DNA of 64,000 nt, taken from Hyphomonadaceae bacterium UBA1849 (lineage in GTDB: Bacteria; Pseudomonadota; Alphaproteobacteria; Caulobacterales; Hyphomonadaceae). The DNA lies in assembly GCA_002338565.1 (NCBI GenBank), contig DDIN01000007.1, forward strand, positions 1 to 64,000, read 5' to 3'. Each line of letters opens with the position of its first letter. Position 1 is the stretch's first letter. Shown here one piece after another: positions 26,073 to 34,055 of the stretch. The notes beneath the pieces are model-generated. The model was not told the DNA's origin. It did not search any database and was given only the letters and a program-made list of their open reading frames with translations. The translations under genes and the position numbers were made by a program.

Positions 26073-26372
26073 ATGCTACGCTCAGAACTCGTTCAGAAAC
26101 TGACTGATGAAAACCCGCATCTCCGTCCACAGGATCTGGAGAAGGTCGTCGATGTTATTCTGGAAGAGATCACCTCCGCCCTTGAAAGCGGGTCTCGCGT
26201 AGAACTCAGAGGTTTCGGTGCATTTTCAGTGCGTAAGCGCGATGCTCGCGTTGGCCGCAACCCGCGTACAGGCGAAACTGTACAGGTCGAAGAGAAGTTC
26301 GTTCCATTCTTCAAAGCCGGTAAAGAACTGCGTGCGCGCCTCAATGACGGCGTCGATCCTGAAGACCGCTAA
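26073..26372 (+). CDS. ihfB: Integration host factor subunit beta
   Basis: 99 residues. HU/IHF fold: start MLRSELVQKLTDENPHL, dimerisation helices, then VELRGFGAFSVRKRDARVGR, NPRTGETVQV with the DNA-intercalating Pro, and FFKAGKELRARLN. Heterodimerises with IHF-alpha and bends DNA at specific sites. The acidic tail DGVDPEDR is normal. GGTGGGGG lies very close to the ATG. Its position after rpsA is classical. Confidence 0.96.
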   Translation: MLRSELVQKLTDENPHLRPQDLEKVVDVILEEITSALESGSRVELRGFGAFSVRKRDARVGRNPRTGETVQVEEKFVPFFKAGKELRARLNDGVDPEDR

Positions 26373-26664
26373 ACACGTACATCCCTGTCTTGGTGTTCGG
26401 ACCACAACACTATCAAAAATAGAAAACTGGATTTGCCGCGAAAAATTTCCCTATTCAGGCGAATGGACGCGATAAACCCCATATTTCATAGCGCCGCATG
26501 GCCCGTTCGGCCCCCTTAAAGCGCGCAATTTTCAAAATATGGCAACTTTTTCGTCAATCAAAACAGCGACCTAATGTTCAACTGCAATTGATATGCAGAA
26601 TTCTGTCACACTTTAACCTAGATTATGGCGGAAACTTCGAGCTGGCGATACGCGTTTCCTCCTT
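26373..26664. other. Intergenic region before the Crp/Fnr gene, 292 bp
   Basis: AT-rich, with no gene seen on either strand. It must hold the promoter of the Crp/Fnr regulator and any ihfB terminator. CTGCAATTGATATGCAG near 26580 is an imperfect palindrome that could be a binding site. It does not match the FNR or CRP consensus. Confidence 0.35.
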
Positions 26665-27438
26665 ATGGATATGCCTGTTTATACATTCGAAGGCCGTGAG
26701 CACGCGCAGACAGCATCTTGTCTTGCCGCAAAGCTTATGAAGCTTACGCATCTTAGCAGCCGCCATGTTGAGCTGCTTGCGCGTCTGGAGACCAATGCTG
26801 TTGGCCTCCCACGTGGCCATGTTCTTCTGTCTGAAGGTCAGCCCGCTAATGAACTTGTCATCCTGAAATCAGGGTGGGTGAGTTCCGGTAAACTTCTCAA
26901 AGACGGCGGATCAAGCATCGCGCAAATTCACCATCCAGGTGACGTTGTCGGTTTCGAGAATATTGCATTCTCCACCGTCAAAAATACCTGCGTGGCTGAG
27001 TCCGACCTGATCGCATGTAAAATTCGCACCGGCGATCTGAATGAAGTATTCAGCGAAAGCCCTCGCCTTGCTGCGCTCATAACGGCGCTGGGAGCGATCG
27101 AGCATGCAATAATTTCGGATCGGGTAATGATCTCGCGTCGTAACGACGGTGAGATGCGCGTGGCGCTTTTCCTGTTGCAGACGCTGAGCCGCCTCAGATT
27201 GATGAACGATACCGCTCAGAACGGTTTCATGTGCCCGCTGAGACAACAGCAGATTGGCGATGCGACGGGTCTGACAAGCGTTCACGTCAGCCGTATGCTC
27301 AAGCGTCTTGAGGATGGAGGCTTTATCCGCAGGAGCCGTCAGTTCATCGAAATTACCGATGAAGAGGGTCTTTCGCAGATGATTGACTATGTCGACCGTT
27401 ATCAGGACCTCAATTTGTCATGGTTACCGGAGGACTGA
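26665..27438 (+). CDS. Crp/Fnr-family transcriptional regulator
   Basis: 257 residues. An N-terminal cyclic-nucleotide-binding-type beta-roll (about 50-140; LLSEGQPANELVILKSGWVS, IHHPGDVVGFENIAF) is followed by the long dimer helix and a C-terminal winged helix (CPLRQQQIGDATGLTSVHVS, RMLKRLEDGGFI). The four Cys of FNR are absent, so it is not an iron-sulfur oxygen sensor. The Arg/Ser cAMP signature of CRP is not evident either. Effector unknown. The start at 26665 is uncertain by two codons. A lone receiver gene follows 121 bp downstream. Confidence 0.9.
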   Translation: MDMPVYTFEGREHAQTASCLAAKLMKLTHLSSRHVELLARLETNAVGLPRGHVLLSEGQPANELVILKSGWVSSGKLLKDGGSSIAQIHHPGDVVGFENIAFSTVKNTCVAESDLIACKIRTGDLNEVFSESPRLAALITALGAIEHAIISDRVMISRRNDGEMRVALFLLQTLSRLRLMNDTAQNGFMCPLRQQQIGDATGLTSVHVSRMLKRLEDGGFIRRSRQFIEITDEEGLSQMIDYVDRYQDLNLSWLPED

Positions 27439-27559
27439 TCACAGTCTGCAGTTGCTTTAATCTCGATCAAATACGCAGCGTCTCAAGTACGTTAAGCTGT
27501 GATATACAACCGTACCCGCAACACTGAACGCCCGAGCGGGCGAGGATCGGAGCAATGCT

Positions 27560-27937
27560 ATGACCGGTCCCTTCTCCGGACACGCCTTATTGGTCGAGGA
27601 CAACACAATCATCGCACTGGATGTCGCTGATATGCTTGAAAGCATGGGCGCGGCTCAGGTGCATGTCGCAAGTAACTGCGACGAAGCAATGGATATCCTC
27701 AGCAGATACCCCGTCGCCTACGCGGTCGTAGACGTCATGCTGGACGGCCAGACATGCGAGCCAATCGCTTTAAGCCTGAGCCAGCAGGCTATCCCGTTTA
27801 TTTATGCATCGGGAATGAACGAGCTTCAGGCAAGCCTGCCTGAAGCGCCGAACGTTGCTAAACCCTATTCGCCGGATGCGCTTTTGAGCGCATTAGAAAA
27901 CAGCATCCGGCAGGGATGGGATTTAAAGCCAGCTTAG
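27560..27937 (+). CDS. Single-domain response regulator
   Basis: 125 residues, receiver domain only. Acidic pocket Glu13/Asp14 (ALLVEDN), phosphoacceptor Asp58 in AYAVVDVMLDG, Ser84 in YASGMNE and Lys101 in VAKPYSPDAL. No output domain. Such lone receivers usually relay or sink phosphate, or control another protein by binding. GGAG lies 9 nt before the ATG. It converges on, and shares 4 nt with, the stop of another response regulator on the minus strand, so the two are natural candidates for one pathway. Confidence 0.92.
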   Translation: MTGPFSGHALLVEDNTIIALDVADMLESMGAAQVHVASNCDEAMDILSRYPVAYAVVDVMLDGQTCEPIALSLSQQAIPFIYASGMNELQASLPEAPNVAKPYSPDALLSALENSIRQGWDLKPA

Positions 27938-28740
27938 ATGTAAGCGGAGATTGTTTCCTCAATGTCCGCTTCAGTCGCGCGATCCAGTGAGATCACACGA
28001 GTAAACTTGTCCCAATAGCTCATATCCTGAGCTGCCTTGGAATCCTCGATTAGCAGGAATTTTGGAATACTCAGCTTCGCAAACTGCTGGCTGCGTTTCA
28101 AAATTGTGAGAGCAGTCTGATCATTCGTGTTCTGGGACAGGATGACAGCTGAGTATGCTTTCTCCGCCAGATATCCGTCGATCTGCGATCCACGATGGTG
28201 AACGATGAACGGGACGCCCATCTTGCGAAGCGAGCTCTCGATATCGTCGATATCCTGCCATTCAGCAGCAATGATCAGCGCAGGTTTAACGCGGCGCTCC
28301 TGCTCAGGCTGCGCCATGAAGGAGTGGTAGAGCTTGACCATCTGCTCTTCTTTTTCAGCGGTCATACGTTCAACTTCGCGAAGACGCGCCTCAACGGTTG
28401 CCAGAAGCAGCTCAAAGTCGATTGGCTTGGTGACATAGTCATCCACGCCCATTTTCTTCCCCTGAATGATGTGACGGCGGTCCGCCAGAGCACTCAGAAA
28501 AACGATCGGGGTAGACGAAAACGCCTTCAGCTCACGAAGGCCTTCCAGCATGCCATAACCGTCAAGCACCGGCATTGTAATGTCAGACAAGACAAGTTGC
28601 GGCTTGAATTCCTGAATCAGTTTGAGGCCTTCAGCACCGTTGCCGGCGCAAGCCACTTCATATCCCTCGTCTTCCAATTCTTCGACGATCAGGGACCTGA
28701 TTTCCGCCTCGTCTTCTACGACTGCGATACGCGCGCTCAT
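27934..28740 (-). CDS. Response regulator: receiver plus degenerate receiver-like domain
   Basis: 268 residues. Residues 1-120 are a complete receiver with Glu9/Asp10, phosphoacceptor Asp53 (LVLSDITMPVLDG), Ser83 and Lys105 (DYVTKPIDFELL). A helical linker (VEARLREVERMTAEKEEQMV) leads to a C-terminal domain, 150-268, that looks like a second receiver without phosphoacceptor: PALIIAAEWQDIDDIESSLR, then SAVILSQNTND where Asp is expected, then KFLLIEDSKAA. There is no DNA-binding or enzymatic output. The ATG overlaps the TGA of the upstream kinase-like gene (ATGA). Third gene of a kinase operon. Confidence 0.9.
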   Translation of the reverse strand: MSARIAVVEDEAEIRSLIVEELEDEGYEVACAGNGAEGLKLIQEFKPQLVLSDITMPVLDGYGMLEGLRELKAFSSTPIVFLSALADRRHIIQGKKMGVDDYVTKPIDFELLLATVEARLREVERMTAEKEEQMVKLYHSFMAQPEQERRVKPALIIAAEWQDIDDIESSLRKMGVPFIVHHRGSQIDGYLAEKAYSAVILSQNTNDQTALTILKRSQQFAKLSIPKFLLIEDSKAAQDMSYWDKFTRVISLDRATEADIEETISAYI

Positions 28741-29555
28741 TTCACAGTTCCTTCTTTCTGAGAGTCTGAGTTGTCTTCAGGCAGGTAGAGCAGCGGTTTC
28801 TCGCACTTCTCATCATGCCCGGTAATCGGAAGCCGTATCTCGAACTCTATACGGTCTTCGCAATCTTCTATGTCGAGCTCCCCTTCATGCTGCTCTACGA
28901 GCAGACGGATGAGCTTCAGGTTTACGCCATCAGGCAGCACGGTCGTGGCCTGGTTGCGGTCTGCTTCCAGTTTCTCTGAAAGGTCGCGAACGTCGACGAG
29001 CGAACGCGCCTCAAAGATAGCTTTCAAAGTGATATTGGCCCAACGGCCCTCCGACCACATAACGAGGTCCAGTCGGCCACGGTTGGTGATGAGATCGCCG
29101 CCAATGGTGAGAAGTTTGTCGAGGATCAACTCAACGAGCCTGCGATCACCAACGACCAGATCAGGGCATTCCGTGAGCCAGGCGACCAGATTAACGTCAG
29201 GGCGTACGGCCTGATGTTCACGGGTAATGCCTTCCACGAGTTCGTGCAGCATGACGTTCATCACCGGATCCGGCTTGATGCAGGCCGCCATTTGCGTAAG
29301 CTCGATAGAGTGCTCCACCAGCTCAACCATTTTGTCGACTGTCGCCCGGATGATCTCGGTTCTTGCCTTGACCTCTTCGGCTGACACCTGCCCCGCAAAT
29401 CGTTCGAGGCGGCGCGCATTGCCATCAATTACAGTCAGCGGCGTGCGCAAGGAATGGCGTGTGAGTTCCGAGAGTCGTTCCCTCAGCTCCTGCAATTCCT
29501 GACTGGCAATGTCCGACATTTTTGGCAATCCAATATCGTGTTTGAAATTTTGCAT
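28737..29555 (-). CDS. Degenerate histidine-kinase paralogue (DHp domain with decayed ATPase domain)
   Basis: 272 residues, soluble. The dimerisation/His domain has H34 in RHSLRTPLTVIDGNARRL, nearly the same as HEFRTPLTIIDGIARRL in the adjacent full kinase. The following ATPase-like part keeps its length and end (IEFEIRLPIT versus TEFTIRLPLQ), but the N box is replaced by VELILDKLLTIGGDL and no DxGxG or GxGxG loop is present. It probably cannot bind ATP and may pass phosphate between the large kinase and the response regulator, or tune the kinase. GGGGGA lies 6 nt before the ATG. There are 3 nt after the upstream gene and a 4-nt overlap downstream. Confidence 0.85.
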   Translation of the reverse strand: MQNFKHDIGLPKMSDIASQELQELRERLSELTRHSLRTPLTVIDGNARRLERFAGQVSAEEVKARTEIIRATVDKMVELVEHSIELTQMAACIKPDPVMNVMLHELVEGITREHQAVRPDVNLVAWLTECPDLVVGDRRLVELILDKLLTIGGDLITNRGRLDLVMWSEGRWANITLKAIFEARSLVDVRDLSEKLEADRNQATTVLPDGVNLKLIRLLVEQHEGELDIEDCEDRIEFEIRLPITGHDEKCEKPLLYLPEDNSDSQKEGTVK

Positions 29556-29558
29556 AAA

Positions 29559-32500
29559 TTATCCCCCGGTGCCCGTCGCAGCTTCAACAACTGCTCCCCC
29601 GAGCTCCCCGTCTTCTTCATCCAGCTCCGACATCATCACCCCTGTCTCCAGCGGTGACTGCAGCGGCAGCCGGATCGTAAATTCAGTCCATTCACCCTCT
29701 ACGCTATCCAGCTCCACCTTGCCGTGGTGCATATCAACAAGGCTTTTCACGAGGTTCAGGCCAATGCCTGTACCCGGAATACCTGTTGACGTGCTGGCGC
29801 GGAAAAAGCGCTGGAAAATCTTCGGCAACTCATCTTTCGGAATGCCGATGCCGGAATCGCGAACCCTGAGAACGGCGTAATTACCTTCAGTCGTGCCAAG
29901 GACACTGACATGTTTGTTCTCACCGGAATATTTCACGGCATTTGAAATCACATTAGTGAAAACGTTATCCATCAGGCGCGCATCGCCGAAGAGTTCTTCC
30001 GGATAGTCGTTCACATCCAAATCGATCTTGTGAGCTGACGCGACTTCGCGCTGACGGGCACACACTTCATTGACCAGATCGCGAAGCTTGAAGGTCTCTG
30101 GCGTCAGTTTGATACGCCCCGAGGAGAGACGCGACGCGTCCAGCGTACGCTCCACAAGCATTGTCATACGCTTCACAGTCGCGCGCAGTGTCTGAGCCTT
30201 TTCGCGCACATCATCTGGCGTAAACTTATCCGCGCGCTTGTCGAGGCGGCGCGCAATACCATCAATAATGGTCAGCGGTGTGCGGAACTCATGGCTGGCC
30301 ATGGACACAAATTCAGTCTGCATGCGGTTGAGCTCGCGCTCTGAGGCGAGCGCTTTTTCAAGCTCCAGCGACTGATTCATGATCGTCTGCGTACGCTCCT
30401 CAACGCGCGCAGCAAGCTCGTCGCGGTTGGAAATCAGAGCGAGCTCAAGCGTTTTACGTTCGGAAATGTCGCGGTGCACCACGATATACCCGGTAAACAC
30501 ACCGCCTTCGTCGAAGAACGGAGACAGAATAGCCTCAATCCAATACTCCGAGCCGTCCTTGCGATACGCCAGAAACTCTCCTGAGAATGGTTCACGCAGG
30601 CGTACGGTAGAGAGCATGTCCGCTACGTCTTCTGCATTGGTTTCGATGCCGCGCAGCAGCTCGTGCAGAGAGCTTTCCTGAATTTCTTCAAAGGTATAAC
30701 CGGTCATTTTTTCAAGTGACGGGTTCATCCAGTCGAGCTGCATCTCGGCATCAAGCAGCGCGATGCCGTCAGACGCGTGGCGCACAACCAGCGCCAGACG
30801 CTCTGCTTCGGCCTGAGCTGTCGCGAGGCGGTCGCGCATTTCACGTTCTTCAGTCACATCGTTCAGGACGTGGACGACTTTGCTGAGGCGCCCATTTTCG
30901 ACAACCGGCGTAATCGATCCGCTCATCCAGAAGTCAGAGCCATCCTTACGGAGTGCCAGGACCTCAATATCAGTCGGTTCCGCATTTCGCAGCGAGATGA
31001 ACGCCTTGCTGATCACGCGCTGATCCGCATCCGGATTGCGGGTTTTCTGAAGCAGCGTATAGCCCTCAAGTTCGCTGAAACGGTAACCGGTCATGTCGCA
31101 GAACGCGTCATTGCACCAGGTGATCTGGCCGCGGCCATTGGTGAGTACGATACCCTTCGTCGTATGTTCAGCACACAGCGCGAGCTTGTAGATACGTGCC
31201 TTCTCAGCCTCAAGAGCATCTAGCGCCTGAATGGTTGAGCGGTGCGCAGGAAGAAATACGCCCAGCGCAAGAAACAGGACGAGGAAGAACCCGCCGAGCA
31301 GCGCCATATCGCGGATCAGCTCCTGAGATTCTGAGGCGCCTCGCGCTGACGCAATGATCAGGTTGGAAAATTCGTTGAGGCGGCGCTCAAACATGATCTG
31401 ATCGACATCACTGATCTCAACCGGAGACACCTGAAGGCCGAATTCCGACTTCATGAACTGATAGAAGCGGTCGATTTCATCAGCCAGAGTTACCGCATCA
31501 TGATCATGACCGTCATGGTGGATGTCTTCGCGGTAGAAGGTCTCGATACCATCCTGAACATTGCTGCTGCCCATCAGCCGGTCGATGCGGCCAGCCGCTT
31601 CGTAATAGGTTTCAAGGTTGCGAAAGACATCAGAAGGAACGGACTGGCGCATCGTGCCGTCTTCGCGCTCTTCATATTGAAGATACTTCACGTACAGCGC
31701 AGAACGATTGCCGTTTAGCGATTCAACGAGGCGCGCCAGCTCAAAATGCGTATTCGAGTAACGCAAAGACATCTCATTCGCCGTGAACACGGCGATAGAT
31801 GTCATGGAGACCAGCACCGCCGTCACGGCGAAACGTCGCCAGTGCTGACGTGGATTGTTGCCCATTACCGCGCTGAGGCCAATGCCCAGCACACCGATCA
31901 TGAGCAGGAAAACCTCCAGCCAGAAAGCGTTCTTGCCATCATGGTTCAGACGCGACAGCTCTGACGCCTCAAAATGCAGGCTTTGGGCGATGACGTACTG
32001 TGCAGTCACAACCGATGCCGTCATGACGCCAAGGCTAAGCAGCGCAAGAGCTTTATTATCTCCGGACAGTAACGTCCGGTGCAAAGTGCCATTAATTCCG
32101 ACAACAGCCAGAATAACTACGCCGATAGCGACCCAGTCGACAGATGCCGGCAGCTCGGCGTGCGCAAGCATCGGAGACATTACCGCCAGAGCGATTACCA
32201 TGGATGACGTGCAATATCCGGTATATGGCCTCAGGCGCTGAGCTGAACGTCCACCCGCAAGCCACACGCTTGCAGCGGCGGCACAGATAGATCCCAGCAT
32301 CAGGACACCGATTTCAACTTCAGTGAGACGGATCTGCTCGTGTGGATACAGCGCCAGCGTAAACAGCAGAGTATGGCTAAAGATCACTTGTCCCAGCAGG
32401 ATCGTCAGAATAGCTGGAAAATCGCCAATTCCGTTCCCCGCCTGTCGCAGATTGTGTCTGAACGTCATCACCATAACGGTGACGATCGCGAGGCCCATGA

Positions 32501-32564
32501 GGAAAATCCCCAGCATTACCGGGTCCACATAGATACGATCTGAAAAAGTCAGCAGGTCAGGCAT
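29559..32564 (-). CDS. Membrane-bound PAS-PAS sensor histidine kinase
   Basis: 1001 residues. The N-terminal half starts with about seven or eight hydrophobic helices (to residue ~260). A probable periplasmic stretch of ~150 residues follows, containing a His/Asp-rich segment (EDIHHDGHDHDAV) that could bind metal. A further membrane helix lies near 430 (LLGGFFLVLFLALGVFL). Then come two PAS domains (about 470-580 and 600-715; WCNDAFCDMTGYRFSELEGY, WMNPSLEKMTGYTFEEIQES), a coiled coil, the HisKA domain with His758 (SMASHEFRTPL), and HATPase with N box NVISNAVKYS and G boxes DSGIGIP and GTGIGL. Signal unknown. First gene of a three-gene operon. Confidence 0.93.
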   Translation of the reverse strand: MPDLLTFSDRIYVDPVMLGIFLMGLAIVTVMVMTFRHNLRQAGNGIGDFPAILTILLGQVIFSHTLLFTLALYPHEQIRLTEVEIGVLMLGSICAAAASVWLAGGRSAQRLRPYTGYCTSSMVIALAVMSPMLAHAELPASVDWVAIGVVILAVVGINGTLHRTLLSGDNKALALLSLGVMTASVVTAQYVIAQSLHFEASELSRLNHDGKNAFWLEVFLLMIGVLGIGLSAVMGNNPRQHWRRFAVTAVLVSMTSIAVFTANEMSLRYSNTHFELARLVESLNGNRSALYVKYLQYEEREDGTMRQSVPSDVFRNLETYYEAAGRIDRLMGSSNVQDGIETFYREDIHHDGHDHDAVTLADEIDRFYQFMKSEFGLQVSPVEISDVDQIMFERRLNEFSNLIIASARGASESQELIRDMALLGGFFLVLFLALGVFLPAHRSTIQALDALEAEKARIYKLALCAEHTTKGIVLTNGRGQITWCNDAFCDMTGYRFSELEGYTLLQKTRNPDADQRVISKAFISLRNAEPTDIEVLALRKDGSDFWMSGSITPVVENGRLSKVVHVLNDVTEEREMRDRLATAQAEAERLALVVRHASDGIALLDAEMQLDWMNPSLEKMTGYTFEEIQESSLHELLRGIETNAEDVADMLSTVRLREPFSGEFLAYRKDGSEYWIEAILSPFFDEGGVFTGYIVVHRDISERKTLELALISNRDELAARVEERTQTIMNQSLELEKALASERELNRMQTEFVSMASHEFRTPLTIIDGIARRLDKRADKFTPDDVREKAQTLRATVKRMTMLVERTLDASRLSSGRIKLTPETFKLRDLVNEVCARQREVASAHKIDLDVNDYPEELFGDARLMDNVFTNVISNAVKYSGENKHVSVLGTTEGNYAVLRVRDSGIGIPKDELPKIFQRFFRASTSTGIPGTGIGLNLVKSLVDMHHGKVELDSVEGEWTEFTIRLPLQSPLETGVMMSELDEEDGELGGAVVEAATGTGG

Positions 32565-32691
32565 AAAGAACTCAAGAGATTAATCCCTTAAATTCAATCA
32601 CAAAGATTTTAAGAAGCGTCCTTATCAAACACTCAGGTTTTGCCGATATCGTTAACCTGCCATTAGGGGCAGGACGAAGACTTGTTTGAAA

Positions 32692-33162
32692 TCAGGCTGC
32701 AGAGCTGGTGACGGATGCACCGAAGATATCGCGGATATCCTGCTCGGTAGCAGCTTCACGTAGCTGGCTGCGAATGCTGGACTGGCGCATTACACGCGCC
32801 ACTTTCGCCAGCGCACGCAAATGGTCCGCACCGTCTCCGTCTGATGCAAGAAGCATGAAAACGAGATCGCAAGGCTGCTCGTCTACCGCGTCGAAATCTA
32901 CTGGCGAGATGAGACGTGCAAATCCACCGATCGGGCTGACAATACCAGGAAGGCGGGCGTGAGGTAGAACAACGCCATGCCCCACAGCTGTGGAACCAAG
33001 CTTCTCACGCTCAAGAATCGCGCGCTGGACATCGCGCTCGGACACACCTGTCTTCTCAGCCATAGCATTAGACAGTCGTGAGAAGACCTGTTTCGCGCTT
33101 GAGCAATTCAAGGCGGGCAAAACAGGTCCACCCGATAGAAGATCTGAAAGATCTCTTGTCAT
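32692..33162 (-). CDS. ptsN: Nitrogen-regulatory PTS EIIA protein
   Basis: 156 residues. EIIA-Ntr fold with the phosphorylated His68 in GHGVVLPHARLPG, preceded by SERDVQRAILEREKLGSTAV, and later CDLVFMLLASDGDGADHL. It takes phosphate from NPr in the PTS-Ntr relay and regulates potassium and nitrogen functions and kinases. GAGG lies before the ATG. It ends the lptC-lptA-lptB-rpoN-hpf-ptsN series, a classical rpoN-linked order. Confidence 0.96.
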   Translation of the reverse strand: MTRDLSDLLSGGPVLPALNCSSAKQVFSRLSNAMAEKTGVSERDVQRAILEREKLGSTAVGHGVVLPHARLPGIVSPIGGFARLISPVDFDAVDEQPCDLVFMLLASDGDGADHLRALAKVARVMRQSSIRSQLREAATEQDIRDIFGASVTSSAA

Positions 33163-33200
33163 TTATACCTCAGTTTCGGCCGCGTAGGGCGCGATCTGGA

Positions 33201-33785
33201 CTATTTTCCCGGATCGACCCAGCCGATATTGCCGTCATTGCGGCGGTAAACCATGTTAAGGCCGCCATGTACAGCATTACGGAACATCAATGCCGGAACT
33301 TCTGCCAGCTCCAGCTGCATGACTGCCATTGAAGCGGTCATTGTCTTGATGTTGGTCTGCTGTTCAGCGATCACCGCCGGAGCGTCTACCGTATCTACGT
33401 CGCCTGAATCAACCTCTGATTCGTCCTCATCAGCAGCTGAGAGAACGGAGTAAGCGACCATTTCTGCTGGCAGACGGTTGCTATCCGGACGGTGATGGTC
33501 ACGAAGGCGACGCTTATATCGACGCACACGCTTCTCCAGCTTGTCCAGCGCCAGCTCAAATGCGGCATACGGATCATTGGCTTCTGCGCTTGATTGTAGA
33601 GATATCCCTGAGGGGAGCGCGACCTGACATTCTGCCTCATACAGATGGCCATCCTTGGCCATACTCACATTACCTTCCGTCGCTCGATCAAAATACTTAG
33701 TTACTGCGTCCTCAAGCCCGCTTTCGATGCGGTTTTTGAGAGCTTCGCCAAGATCGATGTTCCGTCCAGCAATCTGAATTTGCAT
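33201..33785 (-). CDS. hpf: Ribosome hibernation-promoting factor, long form
   Basis: 194 residues. The N-terminal HPF/RaiA domain (about 1-110: MQIQIAGRNIDLGEALKNRI, DPYAAFELALDKLEKRVRRY) binds the 30S decoding centre. A linker leads to the C-terminal dimerisation domain (LELAEVPALMFRNAVHGGLN, VYRRNDGNIGWVDPG). Long forms make 100S ribosome dimers on their own. GAGGA precedes the ATG. 38 nt upstream of ptsN and 270 bp downstream of rpoN, so it may have its own promoter. Confidence 0.96.
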   Translation of the reverse strand: MQIQIAGRNIDLGEALKNRIESGLEDAVTKYFDRATEGNVSMAKDGHLYEAECQVALPSGISLQSSAEANDPYAAFELALDKLEKRVRRYKRRLRDHHRPDSNRLPAEMVAYSVLSAADEDESEVDSGDVDTVDAPAVIAEQQTNIKTMTASMAVMQLELAEVPALMFRNAVHGGLNMVYRRNDGNIGWVDPGK

Positions 33786-34055
33786 GATGGGTCCTCTTTA
33801 TTTATCTGCCCCTACACCTAAGTGTGCAGCATTCGACGGTCTTGTGGCAAGAATGAGGGCAAATACGAATGTCCTGAAAACCTGCCGTCAGAGAAATCTC
33901 CTGCTTCCACTTACGTAATGTCGACGGCCTAGTCCGCCAGACAAGTACGAGCAGATTGTCATGAAAACATGTTAACAGGCAACCAAACTTATTCGCGCAA
34001 TTTCTCACGCGATATCGTCCGGATAGCAGTAGGAAACTATATATTTATCAGGAAT
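33786..34055. other. Intergenic region between rpoN and hpf, 270 bp
   Basis: No gene seen on either strand. The length and AT-rich content near rpoN suggest a separate promoter for hpf-ptsN. I looked for a -24/-12 element (TGGCAC-N5-TTGC) and found none convincing. Confidence 0.35.

Noticed and set aside
32565..32691. CtrA-like TTAA-spaced motif (TTAATCCCTTAA) before the large kinase gene
   Set aside because: The spacing is 4, not the 7 of the CtrA consensus TTAA-N7-TTAA.
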